64,000 nucleotides of DNA from Taklimakanibacter deserti (GCA_003574785.1 QORU01000014.1:1-64000), one strand, 5' to 3'. Positions 43,345 to 52,006 are shown, counted from the stretch's first letter. The notes: generated by a model not told the origin, from the sequence alone. Numbers and translations are program-made.

Positions 43345-43361
43345 TTGTTCATTTTGAAAAA
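43345..43361. promoter_or_regulatory. Second operator-like palindrome, 70 bp from the first
   Basis: TTGTTCATTTTGAAAAA; the inner TTCATTTTGAA (43349-43359) is a perfect palindrome with the same TTT spacer. It matches the 43275 site in 11 of 17 positions. Same-face spacing with the first site suggests cooperative binding or looping. Confidence 0.45.
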
Positions 43362-43575
43362 ATTGGCCCATGCAATCCGGGTGTGTCTTTGGCATTCCTC
43401 AGGGGGCTCGGAGGACTGATGCTGTACGACAACGGACTGCCGGGCGGCGTGGGTTTTGGCTTCCGCTTGGGACGGGTTGACCGGCGATTGATCCGCCGTC
43501 CCGTTCTGATTATGTGATTGGGCGCTCGGCCCGAGAGACCGGCACCCGCCGGAAACGGTTCAGAGAAGGAAGCCG

Positions 43576-44760
43576 ATGATGACGGCTGCACCAGCAAAAT
43601 CCTCAGGCCGCGCACCGATCCGCATTCCTGTGACACTGGTCACGGGGTTCCTCGGCAGCGGCAAGACCACCATGATCAACGCGGCATTGCGCGCGCCGGA
43701 AATGGCAAGGACTGTCGTGGTCGTCAACGAGTTCGGCGAGGTCGGACTCGATCATCAGCTCGTCACCGCCAGCAGCGACCAGGTCATGGTGCTGGAGAAT
43801 GGCTGCCTGTGCTGCACGGTGCGCGGCGATCTCATCGGCACGCTGAACGGTCTCTATCATGACCGCGCCGCCGGCCGGATACCGTCCTTCGATCATGTCG
43901 TCATCGAGAGCTCAGGCCTTGCCGAACCCGGCCCAGTCCTCCAGGCATTCCTGTCGGAACCGACCCTGGACGGCCTCTATCGCGTGGCCACGGTGATCAC
44001 GCTGGTTGACGCGGTGAACTGGAAGGAGACCGCCGAGCGCCACGACGAGGCGCTGCGCCAAGTGGCCTTCGCCGACAAGGTCGTGCTCACCAAGCTCGAT
44101 CTGCCTGGCGAAGTGGGCTTGGAAGCGGCGGTGCGTGCCGATATCGCCGACCTCAACCCGGTGGCCGAGGTCATGTCGATCGATCTGTCGCCGAAGATCG
44201 TGGCGAGCCTCTTGACCACGCCCGGCTTCGACGCGGCGGATCCGAAGGCGGATCCAAGACCCTGGCTCAGGCTCACGCAGCATCTTGCCCGCCAGGAAGC
44301 CGAAGAACACCACGGGCATGATCATCATCATGACCATGACCACGACCAGGATCATGATGGTCACACGGCGCATTATCACCTGCGCGGCAAGGGCATCGAA
44401 AGCTTCGTGCTGCTGCGCGAGAAGCCGCTGTCGCGCGAGGAGCTGCAGTTTCTTTTGGACGGCATCACGCAAAATCTCGGTACGGGCTTGCTGCGCGTAA
44501 AAGGGCTGGTCAATATCGCCGACGAGACCGGCAAGCCCGCCGTCATCCAGGGCGCCCAGCATCTGCTGCATACCATGACCTGGCTGGAACGATGGCCCGA
44601 CAAGGACCACCGTACGCGCATCGTCTTCATCACGCAGGGCATAACCGGAGCGGAACTGCGCGAAATCGTCGAATTGCTGGATCGGGTCGGTCAGCGCACC
44701 TTCAAGGCGCGGGAGGCGGCCAGGATGCTGGAGGAAGCCTCGCGCCGGCTCACCAAGTGA
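43576..44760 (+). CDS. CobW/COG0523 family GTP-binding metallochaperone
   Basis: A 394-residue G3E GTPase. Walker A is in TLVTGFLGSGKTT (residues 20-32), the metal-binding C-x-C-C is C77-L-C79-C80 (ENGCLCCTVRGD), and the guanine-specificity T-K-L-D lies near residue 172. A histidine-aspartate-rich stretch (about residues 245-270, HGHDHHHDHDHDQDH) precedes the CobW_C domain. Such proteins load zinc, iron or cobalt into target enzymes. Placement in this regulon suggests it services metal-dependent dehydrogenases, the dioxygenase or the amidohydrolase encoded nearby. AAGGA lies 5 bases before ATG 43576. Confidence 0.9.
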   Translation: MMTAAPAKSSGRAPIRIPVTLVTGFLGSGKTTMINAALRAPEMARTVVVVNEFGEVGLDHQLVTASSDQVMVLENGCLCCTVRGDLIGTLNGLYHDRAAGRIPSFDHVVIESSGLAEPGPVLQAFLSEPTLDGLYRVATVITLVDAVNWKETAERHDEALRQVAFADKVVLTKLDLPGEVGLEAAVRADIADLNPVAEVMSIDLSPKIVASLLTTPGFDAADPKADPRPWLRLTQHLARQEAEEHHGHDHHHDHDHDQDHDGHTAHYHLRGKGIESFVLLREKPLSREELQFLLDGITQNLGTGLLRVKGLVNIADETGKPAVIQGAQHLLHTMTWLERWPDKDHRTRIVFITQGITGAELREIVELLDRVGQRTFKAREAARMLEEASRRLTK

Positions 44761-44796
44761 CGAGCGCGCCGCCAAGCTCAAGTCAAGGAGTATGAG

Positions 44797-45681
44797 ATGA
44801 AGATCGGTTGGATCGGTTTGGGCAAGATGGGCATGCCGATGTCCAAGCGGGTGGCGGGAGGCGGACATGCGATCATCGCCTTTGCCCGCAATGGCGCAAG
44901 CGCCGGGAAGGCGACGGCGGCAGGCTACACGGTCGCCATGTCGATGGCGGAGCTCGCCGGCGCATGCGAGGTCGTGATCTCGTCCATTCCCGACGATGCC
45001 GCCTTGCACGAGACGGTTGCCGCCGAGGGCGCGCTGGCTTCGCATCTGGGCCGCGGTCAGACCTATATCGATACGAGCACGGTCTCGCCGGAGGCATCTG
45101 CCGAGGTGGCGAGGCTGTTGGCGGCCAAAGGCGTCACCTATCTGCGCGCGCCGGTCTCCGGCTCGACCGCGACGGCGGCTGCCGGCGCTCTCACCACCAT
45201 GGTTTCGGGCCCTCGCGATGGCTTCGAGCGGATGGTCCCTTTGTTCGAGACCTTCACCAAAGTGCGTCTCTGGTTGGGGGAGAGCGAGCAGGCCCGCTTC
45301 ATGAAGCTGGCGGTCAATTCGACGCTTGCCGCCATGTCGCCGCTGCTGGCCGAAGCGCTCGCCTTCACGCGCAAAGGCGGGGTTTCCCTGGCGGATGCGC
45401 TCGAGGTCTATTCCAAGAGCGCGGTCGCGACACCGCTGCTCGAATATAAGAGAGCGACGATCCTCGAAGGCAAGTACGATCCCGCCTTCGAAGTGTCACA
45501 GATGATGAAGGATCTCGACATAGCGCTCTCTGTGGGGCGCCAGATGCATGTACCGCTGCCGCTCGCCTCGCAGGTGCGCCAGCAATATGAGGCAGCCTAT
45601 CTGCATGGCAAGGGCGAGCGTGACATCTTCGTGCTTGTCAAGGAGATTGCCGAGCTGGCGGGGGTGGAGGAGGCGAGCTGA
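44797..45681 (+). CDS. Beta-hydroxyacid dehydrogenase (3-hydroxyisobutyrate dehydrogenase family)
   Basis: A 294-residue NAD(P)-dependent dehydrogenase. The N-terminus MKIGWIGLGKMGMPMSKRVA is the family signature; the substrate-binding R-A-P-V-S-G-S and the catalytic lysine region FMKLAVNSTLA (K in the K-L-x-x-N motif) are intact, followed by the all-helical C-terminal domain. Substrate could be tartronate semialdehyde, 3-hydroxyisobutyrate or an aldonate. AAGGAG lies 6 bases upstream. Co-transcribed with the CobW gene (36-base gap) under the perfect palindrome; convergent with the next SDR. Confidence 0.9.
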   Translation: MKIGWIGLGKMGMPMSKRVAGGGHAIIAFARNGASAGKATAAGYTVAMSMAELAGACEVVISSIPDDAALHETVAAEGALASHLGRGQTYIDTSTVSPEASAEVARLLAAKGVTYLRAPVSGSTATAAAGALTTMVSGPRDGFERMVPLFETFTKVRLWLGESEQARFMKLAVNSTLAAMSPLLAEALAFTRKGGVSLADALEVYSKSAVATPLLEYKRATILEGKYDPAFEVSQMMKDLDIALSVGRQMHVPLPLASQVRQQYEAAYLHGKGERDIFVLVKEIAELAGVEEAS

Positions 45682-45702
45682 CCCTGGGGCCGGCTCTTCT
45701 GT

Positions 45703-46506
45703 TCAGATCGACGCGCCTTCGGCGCCGGTGCGGAAATCGAAACTGGTGCTCAGGCCACCGTCGGCCATCAGGTCCTCGCCGATGAACGCGGCCGATTCCT
45801 CGGAAAGGAGGAACATCGCCGCCTGCGCAACATGCTTCGGATCGAGGATCCTGCCGGCCGGCTGACGATTTGCCCGGGTGGCCTCGAACTTCCGGCTGTC
45901 GACCGCCGATTCCATGTGGCGCTTGAACAGGCCCACCATCATGGGCCCGGGTGAGAGCACATTGACGCGGATGCCCTGGCGGGCATGGTCCATGGCGATG
46001 GTCCTGGCAAGACCGCGTACCGCTGCCTTCGAAGCGGTATAGGCGGCGAGCTGCTGCTCGCCGAAGGAGCCCGACACCGAGCCGACCGCCACGATCTGTC
46101 CGCCGCCATTGGCAATCATGCGTGGTAAGAGCGCCTTGATCGCCATGGCCGTGCCCACGACATTGACATCGAGGGTGCGCACCAGCACGTCCTTGCTCGT
46201 CTCGAGGATCGATCCGACCGTGTCGAGGATCGCGGCGGCGGTGACGAGGCCGAGCGATCCTGTGCCGGACTTGTCGAGCAGCGCGTTCACCTGCGTCCAG
46301 GTCGAATTATCGGAAACACCGCCGGTGACATGCATGTAGCGGTTGTCCTGCCGCAGATCCTCAGACGCCGGGGCGCGGTCGACGCCCAAGGTCTCGACAC
46401 CGGCATCGAGCAGCAGCTTGCACAGTTCGCCGCCGAGACCCGACGAAGCGCCGGTAACTACGACGGTCGAGGGCAGGGTAAGGGTGAAAGTCGGTTTCCG
46501 GGACAT
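45703..46506 (-). CDS. Short-chain dehydrogenase/reductase (SDR)
   Basis: A 267-residue SDR. T-G-A-S-S-G-L-G lies near residue 18, the catalytic serine in VGSVSGSFGE and Y-T-A-S-K near 157. The N-A-G motif is replaced by VTAAAILD, so this is a divergent member. Last gene of the minus-strand transcription unit of system C, 49 bases after the permease stop. AGAGGAT precedes the start. Likely oxidises the sugar imported by system C or a derivative. Confidence 0.85.
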   Translation of the reverse strand: MSRKPTFTLTLPSTVVVTGASSGLGGELCKLLLDAGVETLGVDRAPASEDLRQDNRYMHVTGGVSDNSTWTQVNALLDKSGTGSLGLVTAAAILDTVGSILETSKDVLVRTLDVNVVGTAMAIKALLPRMIANGGGQIVAVGSVSGSFGEQQLAAYTASKAAVRGLARTIAMDHARQGIRVNVLSPGPMMVGLFKRHMESAVDSRKFEATRANRQPAGRILDPKHVAQAAMFLLSEESAAFIGEDLMADGGLSTSFDFRTGAEGASI

Positions 46507-46555
46507 GTCTGATCCTCTTGCTGTATCGGGGTGACTAACTGGCCACCCGCCTAAG

Positions 46556-47572
46556 TCATTCGCGCGGCGCTTCGCCGCTCAACCGGGTGATGATCAGCGC
46601 CAGCAGGATGATTGCGCCGTAGCAGGCGTCGATCCAGAAAGCGGCGACCGAGGAGAGCGTCAGCACGTTTTGCAGCAGCCCCAGCAGCAACACGCCGGTC
46701 AGCGCGCCGATCATGCGGCCCTGGCCGCCATTCAGGCTGATGCCGCCGATCACCGCGGCGGCGAACACGTAGAAGATCATATTCTGCCCCTGGCCGGACA
46801 TGACCGAAGCGATGCGGCCGGTGAGCAGCAGGCCGGCAAGGGCGGCAAGCAGGCTTCCGGCGATGAAGACGCCGATGGTGATGCGCTCGACCGGGATGCC
46901 TGCCACGCGGGCGGCCACTGGATTTCCGCCGATCGCATAGATGGCGCGGCCGATGCGGTGGTAGCGCATCATCAGGCCAAAAAAGAGAAAGAGGAGGCCC
47001 GCGATCCAGATCGAGGCGGGAATACCGAACCACTTCGCATTGCCCAGATAGAGGAACTCCTCCGGCAGATCGAACAGCGTCTGGCCATTGGTGATGCCGA
47101 GCGTGATGCCGCGCAACAGGATGAGCATGGCGAGTGTTGTGATGAAGGCATTGAGTCTCAGCTTCACCACCAGGAGGCCATTGATCGTGCCGACGATGAG
47201 GCCGACGGCGAACAGCACCGCAATGCCGGCATAGCCGCTGATGCCGATGCCGGACCCGCCGATATAGGTATCCGAGATCATCAGCCAGGCCGCGACCATC
47301 GGCGCGATCCCGACGGTCGATTCCAGCGACAGGTCGAACTTGCCGCAGATCAGGATCAGCGACTGCGCGATCACCAGGATCGACAGCTCGGATGATTGCT
47401 GCAAGACATTGAGCAGGTTCTCCGGCATCAGGAAGGACGGCGATACGAAGCTGCCGACGATCAACACCAGGACAATAACGGGAACCAGCACCAGGTCGCG
47501 CAGTTTCATCCGGGCGAAGAGATTGGGGCCGGCCGGCGCCGCTGTTTCGGTCCGGGATGCGGTGCTGGTCAT
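46556..47572 (-). CDS. Sugar ABC transporter permease, CUT2 system C
   Basis: A 338-residue RbsC-class permease. Family blocks: VIAQSLILICGKFDLSLEST (with K-F-D-L-S-L in place of the usual G-G-I-D-L-S-V) near residue 75, the G-R-A-I-Y-A-I-G-G-N-P cytoplasmic segment and NGGQGRMIGALTGVLLLGLL near the end. It is the only permease in system C, so the pore is probably a homodimer. ATG 47572 lies one base after the ATPase stop; upstream frame is shadow. Confidence 0.9.
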   Translation of the reverse strand: MTSTASRTETAAPAGPNLFARMKLRDLVLVPVIVLVLIVGSFVSPSFLMPENLLNVLQQSSELSILVIAQSLILICGKFDLSLESTVGIAPMVAAWLMISDTYIGGSGIGISGYAGIAVLFAVGLIVGTINGLLVVKLRLNAFITTLAMLILLRGITLGITNGQTLFDLPEEFLYLGNAKWFGIPASIWIAGLLFLFFGLMMRYHRIGRAIYAIGGNPVAARVAGIPVERITIGVFIAGSLLAALAGLLLTGRIASVMSGQGQNMIFYVFAAAVIGGISLNGGQGRMIGALTGVLLLGLLQNVLTLSSVAAFWIDACYGAIILLALIITRLSGEAPRE

Positions 47573-47573
47573 T

Positions 47574-49103
47574 TCAGTAAAGCCCTTCAATTGCGGCAAC
47601 CATGTCATGATCCTTCCAGCCGCGCGGGAAGGATCGCGTGATGCGGCCGCGGAAAATCACCTCGACCCGGTCGCAGACAACCAGTTCATCGAGATCGTCG
47701 GAAACGACCAGAACGGCCATGCCGCCCGCCTTCGCCTTTTCGATGATGTCGTAGAGCGCCGCCTTGGACGCGATGTCGACGCCTTGCGTCGGCGCGGTCA
47801 GCACCAGGACCTTGGGGTTCGATGCCAGCGCCCGGCCGACCATCGCCTTCTGTTGATTGCCCCCGCTGAGCTCGCGGATCGGCTGCTCGCCTGAGGCGGC
47901 GACGATGCCCATGGTAGCGATCTGACGCCGCACCGTCGCTTCTTGCCGGGCCGGGGAGACGAAGCCGGCCTTGCCGAACTGGTGCATGACGGTGGCCGTG
48001 AGGTTGTCGCCGACCGACAGCAGCGGGAAGAGGCCGCGCACATGCCGGTCACGCGCGACATAGCCGATGCCCGCGGCGCGCATCGCCTCGACGTCTCCCG
48101 CAGGCGCCGGTCGGCCGCCGATCGAGATCGTCCCGGCGTCGGGCTTGATGAGTCCGGCAACCGCCTCGGCGACCTTGTCTTTGCCGGAACCCGCGAGACC
48201 GGCAAGACCGACGCACTCGCCCGCGGCGACCTCGAGATCGACCGCGTCGAAGCCATTGGCGAGGGTGAGCGCTTTCAGGGCGAGACCCGGCACGGCGTCC
48301 GGCGTGACGGCGGCGGGCCGCCTCTCCCGTTTCATCATCACTGCGTCGCCCACCATGGCGGCGACCAGCCGGTCTTTCGGGAATTCCTTGAGTCGGGCAT
48401 CGGCCACCACGCGTCCGTCGCGCATCACCGTCACGGTCCGGCAGATCTCGTAGATTTCCTCGAGATGATGCGAGATGTAGAGGAAGGTCACGCCGCTTGC
48501 CTGCAGGCCGCGAATGCGGTCGAAGAGCCGGTTGACCTCCTTGCGTTCCAATTCGGCTGTCGGCTCGTCGAGAATGATGAAGCGGCTGCCTTGCAAGAGG
48601 GCACGGGCGATCTCGACGATCTGCCGCTGCTCGACGGTGAGCCGCCAGGCGTCCAGGTCCGGGGAGACGTCGAGGTCCCACTCCTTCAGCGCCGCCATCG
48701 ACCTTTCGCGCAGGCGCCGCCAGTCGACGAGGCCCAGCGCTCCGCGCGGCTGGTTGTTGAGGAACAGATTCTCGCCGACGGTGAGATGGGGGATCATCAT
48801 CCAGCGCTGGTAGACGCAGGCGACACGCTCGCGCCAGGCTCGCCGGTCGCCGAGCGAGGGCGAGGGTTGTCCGGCAAGCCTGATCTCGCCGGCATTTGCG
48901 CCGTAGATGCCAGTGAGGAGGCTGACCAGCGTCGACTTGCCGGCGCCATTGCGCCCGACAAGGGCACGCGCGTCGCCGACGGGAATCTCGATGGCGACAT
49001 CGCGCAGCACTTCAATGGGACCGAAGCGCTTGACGATGCCGTGGGCTTCGGCGGCGAAACCGGTCGTTTGATCGTGCACGGATGCAGTGTCGACGGCAGC
49101 CAT
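47574..49103 (-). CDS. Sugar ABC transporter ATP-binding protein, CUT2 system C, with altered NBD2 Walker B
   Basis: A 509-residue tandem ATPase. NBD1 is canonical: Walker A GRNGAGKST, signature-like LTVEQRQIVEIARAL and Walker B FIILDEPTAELERKE. NBD2 has a complete LSGGNQQKAMVGRAL signature, but Walker B reads VLVLTAPTQGVD instead of L-D-E-P-T-R-G-V-D, so both the magnesium-binding aspartate and the catalytic glutamate are missing. Hydrolysis must rely on NBD1 site only. ATG 49103 (AGGGG 5 bases upstream) was chosen over an upstream start. The hairpin 49134-49156 precedes it. Confidence 0.9.
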   Translation of the reverse strand: MAAVDTASVHDQTTGFAAEAHGIVKRFGPIEVLRDVAIEIPVGDARALVGRNGAGKSTLVSLLTGIYGANAGEIRLAGQPSPSLGDRRAWRERVACVYQRWMMIPHLTVGENLFLNNQPRGALGLVDWRRLRERSMAALKEWDLDVSPDLDAWRLTVEQRQIVEIARALLQGSRFIILDEPTAELERKEVNRLFDRIRGLQASGVTFLYISHHLEEIYEICRTVTVMRDGRVVADARLKEFPKDRLVAAMVGDAVMMKRERRPAAVTPDAVPGLALKALTLANGFDAVDLEVAAGECVGLAGLAGSGKDKVAEAVAGLIKPDAGTISIGGRPAPAGDVEAMRAAGIGYVARDRHVRGLFPLLSVGDNLTATVMHQFGKAGFVSPARQEATVRRQIATMGIVAASGEQPIRELSGGNQQKAMVGRALASNPKVLVLTAPTQGVDIASKAALYDIIEKAKAGGMAVLVVSDDLDELVVCDRVEVIFRGRITRSFPRGWKDHDMVAAIEGLY

Positions 49104-49133
49104 GCTCACCCCTGTTGCAGGATATGGCAGACC

Positions 49134-49156
49134 GGGGCGCCGCCGCAAGGCGCCCC
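49134..49156. other. Intercistronic stem-loop after system C binding protein gene
   Basis: GGGGCGCC at 49134-49141 and GGCGCCCC at 49149-49156 form a perfect 8-bp, all-GC stem with a 7-base loop (GCCGCAA). It lies between the binding protein stop and the ATPase start. No T-tract. Confidence 0.65.
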
Positions 49157-49169
49157 AATCACGGTTCGC

Positions 49170-50207
49170 TTACTTCCCGGCCTGATTGCCCCAGAGCGTC
49201 GGATCGCTGGCATTCTCCTTGGTCACCACGGCGGCCGGGAGATAGTCCATGAGATTGTCGCCGACCGGCACGATCTCGCTGTTGTGGTCGGTCGGACCGG
49301 CCTTGAAGCTTTTTCCCTCAAGAGCCGCCTTGGCGTAAAAGGCGCCGTATTTGGCATAGAGATCGAGCGGCTGGGCGACGGCGACATCCAGGTAACCGTC
49401 GCGGATCTGTTCCATCGCATAGGGCGTGCCATCGACCGAGGCGAGGAAGATGTGATTCGGCTCGCCGACCTTGGTCAGCTTGTCGGCGCTCTTGAGCACA
49501 TTGAGCACACCGGCCAGCATCACGGAATCGCTCTGCATGTAGATGGCCTTGAGGTCCGGCGTCGTGGTCACGACGGTCTGCGCCGCCGAGGTCGCCTTGT
49601 CGGCTTTCCAGTTGGTCGGGCGTTCGATGATCTCGACCTTCGGGAATTTCTCCTTCATGCAGTCGTTGAAGCCGGTCGTGCGATCACGGCCGTTGGTTGT
49701 GGCCTGGTCGCCCATCAGCGACAGCACCTTGCCTTCGCCGCCGATCGCCTTGCCCACGGCCTCGCAAGCCTTGGCGCCGATGCCCTTGTTGTCGGCGCGC
49801 ACGATCATCGCCGTCTTGCCCTTGGCCGGTGCAATATCGATCAGTACCGCCGGCACGCCTTTTTCCGCTGCAAAGTCCAGCACCGGCGCGATCGCCTGGC
49901 TGTCGGTCGGGTTGATGATCAGGACATTGGCGCCGGCCGAGATCAGATTGCGCACGTCGGTAGACTGCTTGGCGGCATCGCCATTGGCATTGGTGGGCGG
50001 CATCGCCTCGAGTCCGGCGTCCTTGACGGCGGCAAGGGTCTGATTGGCCATGATGGCCTGGAACGGATCGGTCAGGAACGGTGCGGAATAGCCGAGTTTC
50101 TGCTGCGCGGCAGCCGGCAGAACCGAGGCGACGAGCGCCAGCGCGGCACCCGAGATCGCCGCGGTGAGCGCAACGCGACGGGACTTCACCCGCGATTGTT
50201 TCATCAT
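49170..50207 (-). CDS. Sugar ABC transporter substrate-binding protein, CUT2 system C
   Basis: A 345-residue periplasmic binding protein of the Peripla_BP_4 class. Signal peptide about residues 1-35, with an arginine-rich start (KSRRVALTAA) ending in VLPAAAQ. The mature domain opens with KLGYSAPFLTDPFQAIM and has the ribose-type segment ANVLIINPTDSQAIAPVLDF. GGGAGG precedes ATG 50207; ATG 50204 is an alternative. A 14-of-17 match to the palindrome lies 87 bases upstream. Divergent in sequence from systems A and B, so a different ligand is expected. Confidence 0.92.
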   Translation of the reverse strand: MMKQSRVKSRRVALTAAISGAALALVASVLPAAAQQKLGYSAPFLTDPFQAIMANQTLAAVKDAGLEAMPPTNANGDAAKQSTDVRNLISAGANVLIINPTDSQAIAPVLDFAAEKGVPAVLIDIAPAKGKTAMIVRADNKGIGAKACEAVGKAIGGEGKVLSLMGDQATTNGRDRTTGFNDCMKEKFPKVEIIERPTNWKADKATSAAQTVVTTTPDLKAIYMQSDSVMLAGVLNVLKSADKLTKVGEPNHIFLASVDGTPYAMEQIRDGYLDVAVAQPLDLYAKYGAFYAKAALEGKSFKAGPTDHNSEIVPVGDNLMDYLPAAVVTKENASDPTLWGNQAGK

Positions 50208-50293
50208 GCTAACCTCCCATTATTGGCCACGACATTCTCAGTGTCGGCCTGGGAGGAGTGTTGATGGCATGCGCCACCGGTTCAACGCGCAAG

Positions 50294-50310
50294 ATGATCA
50301 AAATGAGAAA
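50294..50310. promoter_or_regulatory. Putative operator, ATTCTCA-N3-TGAGAAT type, upstream of system C
   Basis: On the minus strand the sequence is TTTCTCATTTTGATCAT, matching the palindrome in 14 of 17 positions including an unbroken TTCTCATTTTGA. It lies between the SDR stop and the system C binding protein start, and so could control the transporter separately from the two upstream genes. Confidence 0.6.
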
Positions 50311-50322
50311 GCGCGGCAGGAA

Positions 50323-51123
50323 TCAAACGATGCCGCGGATCGAGCCGCCGTCGACGCCCCACACGGCCGAGGTCACGAAAGAGGCGAGGTCGGAGGCGAG
50401 GAACACCACGACATTGGCCACTTCCTCCGGCTCGCCGAGGCGCGCCAGCGGAAGTTGACGCAAGCTCATCTCGTACTCGACCGCTTCCTTCGGCGGGCGC
50501 TTGTGGAATTTGCCCATTGTCTCGGCGAAGCCGCCGGGCTTGGACCAGAAGGGCGTCCAGATCGGACCCGGCGCCACGGCATTGACGCGGATCTTCGGCG
50601 CCTCGGCGCGGGCCAGGCTCTTGGTCAGCGCCAGCACGGCCGATTTGGAAACGCCATAATCGACCGGGACCGGCTCGGGCTGGCGGGCGAGATCGGAAGC
50701 GTTGTTGATGATGACGCCGCCTTTCTGCCTGAGCACCGGGAGGGCGACCCGGGTCGCCCGGACATAGCTCATGAAGTTGAGCTGCAGGGTTTTCTCCCAT
50801 TCCGCGTCGGTGAGTTGATCAAAGCTGCGCACGGCACCCGAGCCGACATTGTTGACCAGAACGTCGAGCGTGCCGCCGAACGGCTTGAGCGCCTGTCCGA
50901 TCGAGCCCGTGACGCCATCAGCCGTGCTCAGGTCGCCAAGACCGACGCCGGCCTTCACTCCCTTGGCTTCGATTTCGCCGGCCAGCGTCTCGGTGCCTGC
51001 TTTGTCGATATCGACCAGGCCGACATGGGCGCCTTCATCGGCGAAGGCAAGCGCGATGGAGCGGCCAATGCCGCTCGCCGCTCCGGTGATGAGAATGGTC
51101 TTTCCGGCGAGATTGGTTTTCAT
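50323..51123 (-). CDS. Short-chain dehydrogenase/reductase (SDR)
   Basis: A 266-residue classical SDR. T-G-A-A-S-G-I-G near residue 13, N-N-V-G near 91 (valine for alanine), the serine position occupied by NNASDLARQ and Y-G-V-S-K near 153. GGGAGG lies 5 bases before ATG 51123; the longer frame adds 13 residues from the intergenic gap. It follows the isomerase gene by 22 bases, in the same operon. Likely a sugar or sugar acid dehydrogenase. Confidence 0.87.
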   Translation of the reverse strand: MKTNLAGKTILITGAASGIGRSIALAFADEGAHVGLVDIDKAGTETLAGEIEAKGVKAGVGLGDLSTADGVTGSIGQALKPFGGTLDVLVNNVGSGAVRSFDQLTDAEWEKTLQLNFMSYVRATRVALPVLRQKGGVIINNASDLARQPEPVPVDYGVSKSAVLALTKSLARAEAPKIRVNAVAPGPIWTPFWSKPGGFAETMGKFHKRPPKEAVEYEMSLRQLPLARLGEPEEVANVVVFLASDLASFVTSAVWGVDGGSIRGIV

Positions 51124-51145
51124 TTCGTCCTCCCGATCTGCGGCT

Positions 51146-52006
51146 TCAGCCGGCTCTTTCAAACATTTCCATCGTCGTGTCGAAGGAACGCTTTGCCTGA
51201 TCCTTCAGCGGCATGACGCGGTATTTCTCACTCAGGATTTCGACCGACCAGAACCCGTCCCAGCCAGTCGCCCTGATCGCGCGGATGAAGGCAGGCACGT
51301 CGAATACGCCTTCGCCCGGATAGACGCGCTCGCGGATCGTGTCGATCCAGAGCGACTCCTTGACCTCGGCAAGCGCATCGTTGAGCTCGACCGACTTGAT
51401 GTATTTGGCGGGGAATTCAGCGACCTCGCTGTAGGGGATGTTGCCGCGCGCCATGTGCCAGATGTCGATGCACAGCCCGCCATTCGCCCTGCCGGCGAGG
51501 TCGAGGATCTGCCGGGACGTCTTGAGGTCACTGATATTGGTGAATGGCAATACCTCGATGGCTATGTCCGAGCCCACCGCCTTTGCTTCGTCGCACCACT
51601 GCGCCAGTTCTCTGGCATAATGCGGAATGTCGATCGTCTGGCCATACATCTGGCCGGAGCCCTTGATGTCACGCGCCCCGAGCTCGGCTGCCGCTTCGAG
51701 AAGCTCCTTGCGGATCCTGTCCGACTTTGCACGCTTGTCGCCGGTCTCGAACCAGTCGCCCAGGAATTCGACCTCGATATGCTTGATGCCGTTGTCGTCG
51801 AAGATCCGCTTCATGCCCTTGAGGCTCAACTTCTCCTTGTTGGCAATGATGTCCTGCACCACGAGCCCGATGCCGACATAGCCCGCCGCTGCGGCAACCT
51901 CGACACGCTCGCGCAACGTATAGGGGCTGATCTCGGTCGGCCCCATCGGCTCTCGGTCTCCGGAGATGGTCCAATAGGCGGCCAGCAATTCCGGCGTGTT
52001 CGGCAT
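51146..52006 (-). CDS. Sugar phosphate isomerase/epimerase family protein (xylose isomerase-like TIM barrel)
   Basis: A 286-residue AP_endonuc_2/xylose isomerase-like barrel. Visible barrel landmarks are HIEVEFLGDWFETGDKRA, IAIEVLPFTNI (metal-binding glutamate), GGLCIDIWHMARG (D and H ligands) and GFWSVEILSEKYR (terminal glutamate). A divalent metal site is therefore likely intact. Members include ketose epimerases, 2-keto-myo-inositol dehydratase and keto-sugar lyases. First gene of the system C transcription unit, divergent from the PRISE gene across a region with an operator-like element. Confidence 0.85.
   Translation of the reverse strand: MPNTPELLAAYWTISGDREPMGPTEISPYTLRERVEVAAAAGYVGIGLVVQDIIANKEKLSLKGMKRIFDDNGIKHIEVEFLGDWFETGDKRAKSDRIRKELLEAAAELGARDIKGSGQMYGQTIDIPHYARELAQWCDEAKAVGSDIAIEVLPFTNISDLKTSRQILDLAGRANGGLCIDIWHMARGNIPYSEVAEFPAKYIKSVELNDALAEVKESLWIDTIRERVYPGEGVFDVPAFIRAIRATGWDGFWSVEILSEKYRVMPLKDQAKRSFDTTMEMFERAG

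Larger units (their letters stand above)
42762..43575. promoter_or_regulatory. Divergent regulatory region between HTH-SBP and CobW genes
   Basis: About 810 bases without a convincing gene; short frames here lack ribosome binding sites and family resemblance. It holds the perfect palindrome 43275-43291 and a second, weaker one at 43345-43361, centres 70 bases apart (close to seven helical turns). The regulator start lies about 515 bases to the left and the CobW start about 285 to the right, leaving long leaders on both sides. Confidence 0.55.

Noticed and set aside
47943..50264. Plus-strand open frame of 773 codons
   Set aside because: Antisense shadow of the system C ATPase and binding protein genes; composition typical of the complement of GC3-rich genes and no recognisable domain.
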